Assembly: GCA_017430145.1 (NCBI GenBank)
Contig: JAFRNP010000014.1
Span: forward strand, 1 to 48,123
Direction of reading: 5' to 3'
Source of the DNA: Clostridia bacterium
GTDB taxonomy: Bacteria; Bacillota; Clostridia; Oscillospirales; Acutalibacteraceae
Length of the DNA: 48,123 nt
The notes under the pieces were generated by a model that saw nothing but the letters and a program-made list of their open reading frames with translations, had not been told where the DNA came from and did not search any database. Made by a program: the position numbers and the translations under genes. Positions 34,351 through 44,482 of this stretch are shown here, piece by piece; position 1 is the stretch's first letter, and each line of letters starts with the position of its first letter.

Positions 34351-35949
34351 TTGAAATTTGCGGTTCTATCCGATACGCATTACATATCCCGATCGACGCT
34401 TTACGGCGAGGGGAGCCCGCGGGACGTCTTGCGGCACGATATCAACGTCGCCGTGTTTGACGCGCTCGAAAAGCGGACGGATATCGACACGGTGCTGATC
34501 ACCGGCGATCTGACCGACGCCGGGGACCTGGACAGCCACCGGGAATTCATCGTCCTTTTACAAAAGCTGAAGGCGAGCGGCAAAAACGTGTACGTGCTCA
34601 CGGCGACCCACGATTTCCATTTCAGCCGCGCCTGGGTCAGTATGTACGACTTTCCGGTCCGGTACCGGGAACGCCCTTGGGAGACCCCGTGGTTTGACCG
34701 GGAGGGGACCGATTACAAGAGCCTTGTGACCGAGGAATTCGCCGATCTGCCGGCGGCGGACTGCGTGCCGCAGCTAAAGCAAGTCGCGTTCCCGGACGAC
34801 CTGTGGGAGATGTACCGGGAATTCGGCAGGGCCCAGGCGTTTTCGGCCTGTGATTCCGCGTACTCCTACGCCGTGAAGCTGGAAGACAAGCTCTGGTGCC
34901 TGATGCTCAATAACAATATGCGGGACGTGGACGCGCTGTTTGACTTTTCCGCCGCCTATTCCCCCGCCTGTTACCGCTGGATCGAAGGGATCGTGCGGCA
35001 GGCGAAGGCGGAGGGGGCGTTCGTGTTCGCCTGCACGCACCACCCGCTGGTCCCGCCCTCCCCGGGCTATAAGATCGGCGGTACCACGAGAAACATGCGC
35101 AATTCCAGGATCTGCCACACGCTGGCGGACATCGGTCTTTCGCTGGTCTTCAGCGGGCACACGCACTTTGCGGACGTGGCCTTCGGGGAGAGCGACGCGG
35201 GCAGGGTCCTCTGCAACGTTACGACGCCCTCCATCTGTTTCTATCCGCCCGCATGGCGGCTGGCGGAGCTGGATCCGGCGGAACACCGGCTGAAGCTGAC
35301 GGCCGTACCGGTGGAAAAGACCGACGCCATGCAGGTGGGGGAAGAGACCCTCCGGGCGCATTTCGCGGAGGAATTCATCGCCGAATGGCGCAGAAAGATG
35401 GCGGGCCTTCCGCACGGGCTCGGCAATATCGTGCTTCGGCTGGAGCTGGGGCATCTGTATCCGCTGGTCCGGCGCGCCTCCGGCTTGACGAAGGCGGAAT
35501 TTGAACCGGTCCGGCACCGGCGGCTGTTCGATCTGATGATGGACCTGACGCTCAATATGCAGGCGGGCGACGGCAGATACACGCCGGATACGCCGGAATA
35601 CAGATTTATGATGGGACTTGCGGCGGTGGCGGACAGCGTGATCGCTGCGCAGCCCTTTATCCCGATCGAGAAAAAACTGCAGGGGTACACGGTCTCTCAG
35701 ATCATTGAACCGCTGCTGTATAACAACGGCGTGCCGGACAACGACGCGGACTTCGTGTTTGACCGGCTGCCCGAAGACCGCTTCACACCGCCGCACCTGA
35801 GCAGCCGCGCCGGCGACGCGATTATGATCGTGCTGAGTATTGCTGCGGCTCTGCTCTCGCCCCTGTCGCCCCTGGCGGCGGCAGCCGCCATCCCGGTGAT
35901 GACGCTCAGAAAAAAGCGCCGTCCGCCGCTTCGCCCGGAGAGGTATTGA
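34351..35949 (+). CDS. Metallophosphoesterase with C-terminal membrane segment
   Basis: A 532-residue calcineurin-like phosphoesterase. Metal motifs: LSDTHYIS (D-x-H), TGDLTDAGD, TATHDFHF in place of the usual GNHD, CTHHPLVPP and SGHTHFAD. The Asn that normally bridges the metals and phosphate is thus replaced by Thr, which may alter activity. The C-terminus has a hydrophobic Ala-rich segment (about 498-520) and a basic tail (LRKKRRPP), suggesting membrane attachment. I start at TTG 34351, after GAGAGAGGGGAGAG and directly before the first conserved strand; upstream in-frame ATGs overlap promoter sequence. It heads a three-gene cassette, 3 bases before the LRR gene. Confidence 0.85.
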   Translation: MKFAVLSDTHYISRSTLYGEGSPRDVLRHDINVAVFDALEKRTDIDTVLITGDLTDAGDLDSHREFIVLLQKLKASGKNVYVLTATHDFHFSRAWVSMYDFPVRYRERPWETPWFDREGTDYKSLVTEEFADLPAADCVPQLKQVAFPDDLWEMYREFGRAQAFSACDSAYSYAVKLEDKLWCLMLNNNMRDVDALFDFSAAYSPACYRWIEGIVRQAKAEGAFVFACTHHPLVPPSPGYKIGGTTRNMRNSRICHTLADIGLSLVFSGHTHFADVAFGESDAGRVLCNVTTPSICFYPPAWRLAELDPAEHRLKLTAVPVEKTDAMQVGEETLRAHFAEEFIAEWRRKMAGLPHGLGNIVLRLELGHLYPLVRRASGLTKAEFEPVRHRRLFDLMMDLTLNMQAGDGRYTPDTPEYRFMMGLAAVADSVIAAQPFIPIEKKLQGYTVSQIIEPLLYNNGVPDNDADFVFDRLPEDRFTPPHLSSRAGDAIMIVLSIAAALLSPLSPLAAAAAIPVMTLRKKRRPPLRPERY

Positions 35950-35952
35950 CCG

Positions 35953-37083
35953 ATGCAAGAAAAACCGTTACTGTACGACCCTCTGTTTGAAACGCCGCCC
36001 GACACGGTGATCCGCGACACGCCGGAGCGCGGCTTTTTCGGCAAGGCTGTTGTGAAAAAGACAGTCTTTATTCTGGTGCTGTCGCTGTTCGTGGGCGTGT
36101 CCATCTGGATGAGCTTCAGCTCCCTGACAAAGGACCGTTTCCGGTTTGCGGAGACGGAAGAAGGCTGGCGGCTGGAAGAATTCAACGCCGGCAAAACCGA
36201 CGCGGTGCTGGTGATCGACCGGGTCTGTTCCGAGGATGGCAGCGTCGTTTCCGACGACCCGGTGTCCGCCGTGCGGGAGTACGCCTTGTGCGGCAACGAA
36301 TATACGTCCTATATCCTGATCGGGAAGGACGTAAAAACGGTCTCCAATACCGCGTTTTACAGCTGTACCTCGCTGCAGGCGGTGCTGGTGGACCCCGAAA
36401 ACCCGTATTACTGTTCGGACGCGGGCGTTTTATACCGGCAGGAGGACGGCAAAAAGGTCGAGCTGATCCTCTGTCCGCAGAAAAACTATCTGTACCGGGC
36501 GATGCTTACGCTCGGCGAAGAGCCGCCTGCGGACGCCGAAGAAGCCGGGGCGCTCGCAAAGCGCTGCGAGGCGCTTAAGGAAAAAAGCGACAAGTGGATG
36601 GAATCCAGGCAGGGGGACAAGGATCCCGAAGAGCGGGGGTCGCTGACCGCAGCCGAGGTATCCGCGCTGGCCGACGCGCTTTCTTATGCGGTCGCGCCCG
36701 GCGTGATGCGCATCGGCGAAATGGCGTTTTCCGAAAACAAGGCGCTGTTTTCCGTTACGATCCCCGAGGGTGTGGTGGAATTTGCCTCCATGTCGTTTTT
36801 CAAATGTTCGGAGCTGCGCAGTCTCCTGCTTCCGGATTCCGCCGGGACCATCGGCTCCGACGCGTTCTCCTACTGCGCGAAGCTGCCGGAGATCTATATC
36901 CCGGCGAATGTGGAGACCATCGGGCACCACGCGTTTTTCGGCTGCGACGGCGCAGAGCAGGTCGAAATGGCGTGCGCCGAAGAGAATGCGCCGGACTGCG
37001 GGCAGAACTGGCTGCCGCAAAGACGCAAATTCTTTATGAAAAACGTCCCCGTGGTCTATAACGCCGAAAGGAGGGGGGACTGA
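35953..37083 (+). CDS. Membrane-anchored leucine-rich-repeat (BspA-type) protein
   Basis: A 376-residue protein. A cytoplasmic stretch of about 35 residues is followed by one membrane helix (TVFILVLSLFVGVSIWM) and an outer domain with BspA-like LRR_5 repeats: VKTVSNTAFYSCTSLQAV, then later FSENKALFSVTIPEGVVE, FASMSFFKCSELRSLLLP and AFSYCAKLPEIYIPANVE. A non-repeat insert (about 180-245) separates the two repeat blocks. Such repeats usually bind proteins or glycans. It starts 3 bases after the phosphoesterase stop and shares one base with the start of the carrier gene, so the three are clearly one operon. Confidence 0.85.
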   Translation: MQEKPLLYDPLFETPPDTVIRDTPERGFFGKAVVKKTVFILVLSLFVGVSIWMSFSSLTKDRFRFAETEEGWRLEEFNAGKTDAVLVIDRVCSEDGSVVSDDPVSAVREYALCGNEYTSYILIGKDVKTVSNTAFYSCTSLQAVLVDPENPYYCSDAGVLYRQEDGKKVELILCPQKNYLYRAMLTLGEEPPADAEEAGALAKRCEALKEKSDKWMESRQGDKDPEERGSLTAAEVSALADALSYAVAPGVMRIGEMAFSENKALFSVTIPEGVVEFASMSFFKCSELRSLLLPDSAGTIGSDAFSYCAKLPEIYIPANVETIGHHAFFGCDGAEQVEMACAEENAPDCGQNWLPQRRKFFMKNVPVVYNAERRGD

Positions 37084-38909
37084 TGGCAAAGCTGAAGGAT
37101 TTCCTTTCGGATATGAAAACGCACTGGAAAGTGCCGGATACCGCAAACGGCAAGTTCGTCAGCGGCAAAGAGTACCTGTATGCCTTTATCGGGGTCGCCG
37201 CCAACTATGCGGCGCAGGCGCCTTTCAAATATATCGGCTTCGGCGCATCCTGCTTTCTGATCATGCACCACTATAAGCTGCCGCTGCTCTCCTTTTCCGT
37301 GATCGCGCTGATCGGGCTGCCGCTGTCGTATCTGTGGAACCTGCTGGACTGGTTCGTGACCGACAACCTGGGGATCCTGCCGAAACGCACGGAGCGGCGC
37401 CTGGACGTGTTTTATCTGTCCGTGGCGGCTCTGGGGCTTCTGCTGCTCGTATTTGACGTATCCGCCCTGTTCCCGCCCGACAGCTGGCTCATTACAACGA
37501 TGAACGGGCTCAGCGGCATCAACGCCCGCGCTTTCTTCAAGATCTTCGGCGTGCAGCTCGTGGTGAACGGCTGGGGCGGCGCGCGCAGCATCTTTTTGCG
37601 TAAAAAGCTGATCCCGAAGCACGGACGCTACAAATTCAGCCTGTACGGGAACGTGATCCAGAAATCCGTGATGATCGTGCTGCTGGGCTGGCTGCCCGCC
37701 TACAAGATCGGCGACGTATATGACCGGCTCTGGATCGCCTATCTGCTGTTCAGCCTGTTTTCGATGTTCGATTTCAGCAACCGGCTGGAAGCCTGTACCG
37801 AGAATATCAGCCCGAATTCCGAGGAGCGGATCTTTATGCGCGCCTATCCCATCAAGATCTGCCATCTGCTCAACTCCCTGGTAGGGATCCTGGTCCCGCT
37901 GCTGGGCAAATTTGAAGATATCAATTTTTACCGCTTTGTGCTGCCGGGCGTCTTTTTGCCCTGCGCCGCGCTCACCATGGTTTTCGCCGGCAAGATCAAG
38001 GAGCGGATCCCGCAGCCGCCGCTGGAGAAAAAGCAGCCCATCCCGTTCTGGTACGGTATTTTTCAGGTCATGCGCAACAAATACCGCTGGCTGAACATGT
38101 TTTCCAGCCTGCTCGATACCCTCGGCAACGGCATGCTCGACATCACGGCCATCATCATGCTGTACACTATGCGCCTGTCTGGCTTGGAATACAGCCTGCT
38201 CATGGCGCTGCTCATGTTCCGCAGCACCGTGCCCACGTTTTTTGCGCCCTGGTGCCTGAAGCGCTTTTCGTTCAAGCAGCTGAAGATCTTTAAAGAGATC
38301 GTTGAGTCGCTGCACTGCGTCTTCTGTATCCTGGCGCTGATGTTCCTCGGCGGCAATATCCGCCTGTGCGGGATCGTCATGTTCATCAGTTACTGGCTGC
38401 GCGACTTTTTCGGGGAGCTGCCGAAGGTGGCGGAGCGCGATATGAACATCCGGCTGTTCGACTATCAGATGTACCTGTCCGGCGAAAGGCTGGAAGGCTT
38501 TTCCAATATTTTCGGCTGGTTCGTTTCCCCGGTCAGTACGCTCGTAGGACTGATCATCCCGCTGCTGATCTTACGCAGCGGCTTTAACGCCAACTGGGGC
38601 ATCCTGTATTTTGACAGCGCCCGTTTCGGCATCATCGCGGTGCCGCTGGCGTTCGATCTGGTGGGCCATCTGCTGATGATGATCCCGTACTTCTTCTGGG
38701 ATTATAACAACGAACAGCACGAGTACGTCATTTCCGCCCTCAAACAGCGCGCGGCGCTTGCCGAAAAAGGGATCTTTCCTGCCGAGTATAAAAAAGGCAC
38801 GCTGCGGTTCGTTGACCCCGGCAAACTGCGCCGCTGGGTGCCCGAGTCCCCGGAGGCGGTCAGGGAGCGTTCTCTGACGCCGGAGGAAACAGAGGTCTCG
38901 GTGACGTAA
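37083..38909 (+). CDS. MFS-like multi-spanning carrier of unknown substrate
   Basis: A 608-residue polytopic protein with about 12 hydrophobic segments and short hydrophilic ends, consistent with a major-facilitator or GPH-type carrier. Repeated features are a long central loop after segment 6 (KIKERIPQPPLEKKQP) and FAPWCLKRFSFKQLKIF. No substrate signature is recognisable. It starts by a TGATG overlap with the LRR gene behind AAAGGAGGGGG. The company of a phosphoesterase and a surface LRR protein suggests import or export of a phosphorylated or envelope-related compound; this is a guess. Confidence 0.7.
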   Translation: MAKLKDFLSDMKTHWKVPDTANGKFVSGKEYLYAFIGVAANYAAQAPFKYIGFGASCFLIMHHYKLPLLSFSVIALIGLPLSYLWNLLDWFVTDNLGILPKRTERRLDVFYLSVAALGLLLLVFDVSALFPPDSWLITTMNGLSGINARAFFKIFGVQLVVNGWGGARSIFLRKKLIPKHGRYKFSLYGNVIQKSVMIVLLGWLPAYKIGDVYDRLWIAYLLFSLFSMFDFSNRLEACTENISPNSEERIFMRAYPIKICHLLNSLVGILVPLLGKFEDINFYRFVLPGVFLPCAALTMVFAGKIKERIPQPPLEKKQPIPFWYGIFQVMRNKYRWLNMFSSLLDTLGNGMLDITAIIMLYTMRLSGLEYSLLMALLMFRSTVPTFFAPWCLKRFSFKQLKIFKEIVESLHCVFCILALMFLGGNIRLCGIVMFISYWLRDFFGELPKVAERDMNIRLFDYQMYLSGERLEGFSNIFGWFVSPVSTLVGLIIPLLILRSGFNANWGILYFDSARFGIIAVPLAFDLVGHLLMMIPYFFWDYNNEQHEYVISALKQRAALAEKGIFPAEYKKGTLRFVDPGKLRRWVPESPEAVRERSLTPEETEVSVT

Positions 38910-39059
38910 ACCGGCAGCCCCGTTATTATAAACCGCCTTTTCCGGTCGCAGCAGCACCGAAAAAGGGGACTGCCGGCAAATCAGAACGCGCATACGGCGG
39001 GCACGTTATAAGTAAACGGTTATATCGTGCAAAAGGTTCATTTATATTTACGTACCTAC

Positions 39060-39088
39060 TTGACATTGCGGTTGGTTTTCGTTATACT
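39060..39088 (+). promoter_or_regulatory. Promoter of the 39.2-kb small gene
   Basis: TTGACA (39060-39065) and TATACT (39083-39088) with a 17-base spacer, about 90 bases before the start. The 38910-39059 stretch holds a compound inverted repeat (CCGGCAG...CTGCCGG, with CCTTTT..CGGT/ACCG.AAAAGG inside, about 38911-38978) that may end the upstream operon, although no T-run follows. Confidence 0.75.
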
Positions 39089-39180
39089 ATATATAAATTC
39101 CCGTCTTTGAAAAACCATATTGTTACACAATTAACAAAAAAACCGGGCGGGAAAATACATAAGAAAGCAGAGGGATGCAT

Positions 39181-39555
39181 ATGGCGCGCTCAAAATATCC
39201 GCTGTTGCTGCTCGACAATTTAATGACGGTCATCAATGAAGGGGAGTACAAGTTCACGACCATGACGCTGGAGGAGACGAAGGCGATCATCGACATGCAC
39301 GATGAGGACGACATCATCAAGCTGTTCTCCGGCTACGAACTCAAACAGGTCGTGTTCAACTATCTCGGCGTGGAAAGCCGCAATTTCTCCTACGAGCCCG
39401 TTACCGACATGATCGTGGGACAGGACGCGATCGTTTTCAAGCTGTACCGCACGCCTTCCGAGAGCCAGCCCGTGATCACGACCGAGCACGGCGTGATGGC
39501 GAAGAAGATCGAAAACGTCTACGTCACCTGCCAGTACGTCAGCAGACTCAAATAA
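39181..39555 (+). CDS. Small conserved protein of unknown function (DUF1874/B116-like?)
   Basis: A 124-residue soluble protein with its own strong promoter and terminator. It reads as mixed alpha/beta: FTTMTLEETKAIIDMHDEDD, LKQVVFNYLGVESRNFSYEP, VGQDAIVFKLYR and ENVYVTCQYVSRL. The pattern of an early LEEAK-type helix, a conserved LLG turn and a GDxAIVFKL strand recalls DUF1874 (STIV B116-like) proteins, but the match is from memory and weak. I use ATG 39181 because AGAGGG lies at proper distance; the ATG at 39175 touches it. The monocistronic, strongly expressed layout suggests a regulator or small housekeeping factor. Confidence 0.7.
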   Translation: MARSKYPLLLLDNLMTVINEGEYKFTTMTLEETKAIIDMHDEDDIIKLFSGYELKQVVFNYLGVESRNFSYEPVTDMIVGQDAIVFKLYRTPSESQPVITTEHGVMAKKIENVYVTCQYVSRLK

Positions 39556-39567
39556 AAAAATAAAGTC

Positions 39568-39610
39568 AAAAAATCGCCTGAGAACGCAGCCGGTTCTCAG
39601 GCGATTTTTT
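39568..39610 (+). terminator. Strong bidirectional terminator
   Basis: AAAAAATCGCCTGAGAAC pairs with GTTCTCAGGCGATTTTTT across a 7-base loop, directly after the 39.2-kb gene. Confidence 0.92.
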
Positions 39611-39653
39611 CTATGGTAAGGTGTACTGAAAAGAGAAGAAAGGATAAGGAAAA

Positions 39654-40002
39654 GTATCAAAGTATTAAAGTAACAAAGTAACAAATTCGGAACGCCGCTG
39701 CGCGCGGCGTTGATCATAGTAAGATTACGCTCTATACCATCCTGCATCTGGAATCGGATGAAACGTTGTTGAAACAGAATACTTTCCAAGTATTACGCTT
39801 ATGCGATTATCGGACATTTTTCGGAGGTGCAGGCGTTAAGTCGGCTATGATCAGGTGCGGGTCGGAGCGTTAAGAAAATATCCCGGTGGGATATTTTTAG
39901 CGCAGACCGACCGGGCTGTGCCCGGCGGGGCAACCTAACGCAAATCTGAAGAAGCTTTCCGGTTCAGCAGAGCCCGCCCGTATTTGTTACTTTGTATCTT
40001 TT
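39654..40002. repeat. Repeat-bounded, hairpin-rich intergenic element
   Basis: Four tandem 8-mers GTA(T/A)(C/T)AAA (39654-39685) face two inverted copies at the other end (39983-39998). The outer arms 39667-39686 and 39982-40001 match inversely at about 18 of 20 bases. Inside are three perfect hairpins: AACGCCGC/GCGGCGTT (39691-39711), AAAATATCCC/GGGATATTTT (39875-39897) and CCGGGC/GCCCGG (39911-39925). No open frame looks like a gene. It could be a non-autonomous mobile element or a structured RNA. Confidence 0.55.
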
Positions 40003-40016
40003 CTGCTTTCTTACTT

Positions 40017-40543
40017 TTAATAATTGTATCCCGTGTTGATCGCCTTCAGATTGATCTCCATCAGGTCCTGGTGCCGGGCGGAGACCACTTTTTTGAGCGC
40101 CGCTTCCAGATTGTCGTAGGAGACCGCCGCGTTCTCTTTGAGGAGTTTTCCGACCATCACCATGTTGGCGAGGGTGGGCGCGCCGATATCCTTTGCAAGC
40201 TGCGTGGAGGGGACGTAATAGACCTTCACGTCCGTACGGGCCACCTTGCGGGCGATCAGCGTGGAATCCACGTAGATCTCGCCGCCGGGGACCACGTCGT
40301 TTTCGTACTTGTCAAGGCTCGGCAGGTTCATGGCGATCAGCACGTCGGGCTTTGAAACGATGGGCGAACCCACGGGATCGTCGCTTAAAATGACGCTGCA
40401 GTTGGCGGTGCCGCCGCGCATCTCCGGCCCGTAGGAGGGCAGCCAGCTCAGCTGCCGGTCCTCCAGAAGGCCCTTGTACGCTAAGAATTTACCGGCGAAC
40501 AGCACGCCCTGGCCGCCGAAGCCTGCGATCAGAATCTGAGTAG

Positions 40544-40547
<4 letters not shown>
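40017..40547 (-). CDS. 2-oxoacid:ferredoxin oxidoreductase, gamma subunit
   Basis: A 176-residue gamma subunit of a VOR/KOR-type oxidoreductase. Typical blocks are [33 protein letters not shown] and [17 protein letters not shown]. It helps bind coenzyme A in the four-subunit complex that interconverts a 2-oxoacid plus CoA with acyl-CoA plus CO2, using ferredoxin. It overlaps the beta-subunit gene by 4 bases and is the last gene of the operon. Confidence 0.93.
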
Positions 40548-42357
<1,810 letters not shown>

Positions 42358-42367
42358 GCCGGTCCCC

Positions 42368-42574
42368 TCACTTTTCTACCGTGATCACGCAGTCCGGGCA
42401 CATGGTCGCGCAAAAGGCGCAGGCGATGCACTGGTTCTGATCGGTCATCTCGGCGGGATAATGCCCTTTTTTGTTGATCTTATCTGTGGCAATGACAAGT
42501 ATTTTTTTCGGACATACGCTCACGCAAAGGCCGCAGCCCTTGCAGATGTCCGTCTGGAACGTCACTTTTGCCAT
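42368..42574 (-). CDS. 2[4Fe-4S] ferredoxin, delta subunit of the oxidoreductase
   Basis: A 68-residue ferredoxin with two complete cluster motifs: Cys 11/14/17/21 (CKGCGLCVSVCP) and Cys 49/52/55/59 (CIACAFCATMCP). It carries electrons between the TPP subunit and external ferredoxin. It is the first oxidoreductase subunit gene, 18 bases after the P-loop gene and 10 before vorB. Confidence 0.95.
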   Translation of the reverse strand: MAKVTFQTDICKGCGLCVSVCPKKILVIATDKINKKGHYPAEMTDQNQCIACAFCATMCPDCVITVEK

Positions 42575-42592
42575 ACTTTCACATCCTGTCGT

Positions 42593-43243
42593 TCAGAATA
42601 ATTTTTTCTGCAGCCGCAGCGGCATGGGAGACGGGACCGCCGGCGCCGGGGACAGCGCCGCGCTGTACGACGTGTAAACCAGCGGCAGTCCGGTCAGGTC
42701 CGCAAGCGCCGCCGCTTCGGATACGGTCGCCTCCACGTCGGCGGCGGTCGTCTCGGCGCCTAAATTCGAGTTGTTGACGATCCCCGTAAAGCGCAGCGGC
42801 GTCGCTTCCGTGATCTCACGGAATACCGCGAGCGCCTCTTCGGGGGTGCGGGTGAGCGGCCGGTAGAAATTGACGACGAAGTACATCTCGTAATCGTTTT
42901 CTTCCAGGATATACGGCGCAAAGCGCCCCAGCGCCAGCACGCCGCGCTCGTCCCCGCCGATATCCATGACCGCAAGCTTTCTGTGGGTCTGCACCAGCCC
43001 GTAGATCTCGCTGGGCAGGCTCGGCAGGTCTACGTTCGTGTTCGCAAAGGGCAGGCCGTACACGTCGATCCCGCGTTCTGTCAGCGCGTCCCTTGAATCC
43101 ACGGTACGGAAATACGGGTTCACGATATCCAGATCCGCAATGGCGACGTCGCCGCCCTGTTCCTTCAGTCTGCACGCAAGATTTACGGCCAGGTTCGTTT
43201 TGCCGCTGCCGTAGTGCCCGCAGAACAGAAAGACGCGCCGCAT
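42593..43243 (-). CDS. P-loop nucleotide-binding protein of the SIMIBI/MinD type
   Basis: A 216-residue cytoplasmic protein. Walker A is GHYGSGKT (9-16), followed by ADLDIVNPYFRT (36-47, switch-I-like) and VMDIGGDERG (Walker B region with Asp). Later FVVNFYRPLTRTPEEAL and the GIVNNSNLG segment resemble the base-recognition part of MinD/CobQ-like NTPases. It overlaps the ilvE stop by one base (TAATG) and precedes the ferredoxin gene by 18 bases. It may help assemble or load the iron-sulfur oxidoreductase. The family role is not known to me. Confidence 0.75.
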   Translation of the reverse strand: MRRVFLFCGHYGSGKTNLAVNLACRLKEQGGDVAIADLDIVNPYFRTVDSRDALTERGIDVYGLPFANTNVDLPSLPSEIYGLVQTHRKLAVMDIGGDERGVLALGRFAPYILEENDYEMYFVVNFYRPLTRTPEEALAVFREITEATPLRFTGIVNNSNLGAETTAADVEATVSEAAALADLTGLPLVYTSYSAALSPAPAVPSPMPLRLQKKLF

Positions 43244-44337
43244 TACGCCTTCAGCCCCAGCGGATAGGTCCAGCCCATGTAGTCCTCCATGGCGCCGGTC
43301 TGGATGCCGTAGAGGTTGTCGTACAGCTTCTGCGCAAGCGGGCCCACCTTGCCGTCGGCGACCGTGTGGTCCACGCCCTCGTAGTTCAGCCAGCCGATGG
43401 GGGAGATGACGGCGGCGGTGCCGCTGGCGAAGATCTCCTGCAGGGTGCCGTTCTTTTCGGCCTCAAAGATCTCGTCGATGGAGAGCTTTCGCTCGGTGAT
43501 CTTCACGCCCCAACGCTTCAGAAGCTGGATGACGGAGTCGCGGGTGATGCCGGGCAGGATCGTGCCGGAATCCAGCGGCGCGGTGATCACTTCGTCGTTG
43601 ATGCGGAAAAAGGCGTTGGAGGTGCCGATCTCTTCCACATACTTATGCTCCGCGGCGTCCAGCCACAGCACGTCCTTGCAGTCGTACTTCATGGCGTCCT
43701 GCGAGGCGCGCATGCCGCCGCCGTAGTTGCCGCCCACCTTCGCGTAGCCGGTGCCGCCCTTCGCGGCGCGGATATAGGTGTTCTGTACGTAGATGCGGGT
43801 GGTGCTGAGGCCTCCGTCGTTGGCGGCGTAATAGGAGCCCGTGGGGCTCAGGATGATCATAAAGCGGTAATGCTTGGCCGGCAGCACCGAGAAGGAGACC
43901 TCGTCGCCGAAAATGAAGGGACGCACGTACAGCGCCGTGCCGGGGGCGGTGGGCACCCAGTCGATATCCTCTTTGATGACCGCCTTCACGCCTGCCACCA
44001 GCAGGTCCTCGGGCAGCTCCGGGATACACATGCGCTCGTTGGTGCGCGCCATGCGCTTGACGTTCATATCGGGGCGGAACAGCTGGATCTCACCGGTGGG
44101 GGTGCGGTAGGCCTTCATGCCCTCGAACATCATCTGCGCGTAATGCAGCACGCAGGAGGCGGGCTCAATGGTGATGGGCGCGTGCGGGACCACGCGGCCG
44201 TCATGCCAGCCCTGGCCCTCGTCGTAATCCATCACGAACATGTGGTCGGTGAAAAAGCGGGCGAAGCCCAGCTTCGTCTCGTCCTCGGGACGGGGCTTGG
44301 GGTGCGTGGTTCTGGTTACCGGAAAATTGTATTCCAT
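43243..44337 (-). CDS. ilvE: Branched-chain amino acid aminotransferase
   Basis: A 364-residue fold-type IV PLP aminotransferase that interconverts valine, leucine and isoleucine with their 2-oxoacids. Signatures are VLHYAQMMFEGMKAYR, RPFIFGDE, the PLP lysine in YAKVGGNYGGG, SNAFFRIND and LDSGTILPGITRDSV, plus the late IFASGTAAVISPI. It is the eukaryote-like longer IlvE class. The start is preceded by AAAGGAGAAAAAATC. The next gene overlaps by one base, so it is co-transcribed with the oxidoreductase genes. A possible promoter lies in the 145-base gap upstream. Confidence 0.96.
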   Translation of the reverse strand: MEYNFPVTRTTHPKPRPEDETKLGFARFFTDHMFVMDYDEGQGWHDGRVVPHAPITIEPASCVLHYAQMMFEGMKAYRTPTGEIQLFRPDMNVKRMARTNERMCIPELPEDLLVAGVKAVIKEDIDWVPTAPGTALYVRPFIFGDEVSFSVLPAKHYRFMIILSPTGSYYAANDGGLSTTRIYVQNTYIRAAKGGTGYAKVGGNYGGGMRASQDAMKYDCKDVLWLDAAEHKYVEEIGTSNAFFRINDEVITAPLDSGTILPGITRDSVIQLLKRWGVKITERKLSIDEIFEAEKNGTLQEIFASGTAAVISPIGWLNYEGVDHTVADGKVGPLAQKLYDNLYGIQTGAMEDYMGWTYPLGLKA

Positions 44338-44381
44338 GATTTTTTCTCCTTTATGAAAAGAAATATTTTATAACATAATCA

Positions 44382-44410
44382 GTTATACAACAAATTGCCC
44401 GGAATAGCAA
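44382..44410 (-). promoter_or_regulatory. Candidate internal promoter before ilvE
   Basis: On the minus strand TTGCTA (44405-44410) and TATAAC (44382-44387) are 17 bases apart, in an AT-rich gap between the amidase gene and ilvE. If active, ilvE-vor would have a second entry independent of the T-box. Confidence 0.45.
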
Positions 44411-44482
44411 TATTTTTCTTGTGAATTCTTTTTTATTGCATCCGTAAAATACCGTTTTTCTTTCTATTGCGGCAGGAAACCG

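Noticed and set aside
39654-39685. The tandem 8-mers as a CRISPR array.
   Set aside because: The units are only 8 bases long and directly adjacent, with no spacers and no cas gene in the window.
39700-39960. A possible tRNA or rRNA fragment in the 39.6-40.0 kb gap.
   Set aside because: No cloverleaf, no TTCGA-type T-loop and no CCA end could be fitted; only simple hairpins are present.
43093-44373. A 426-codon plus-strand frame opposite ilvE.
   Set aside because: It is a shadow of ilvE and the P-loop gene, with no motif and no ribosome site.
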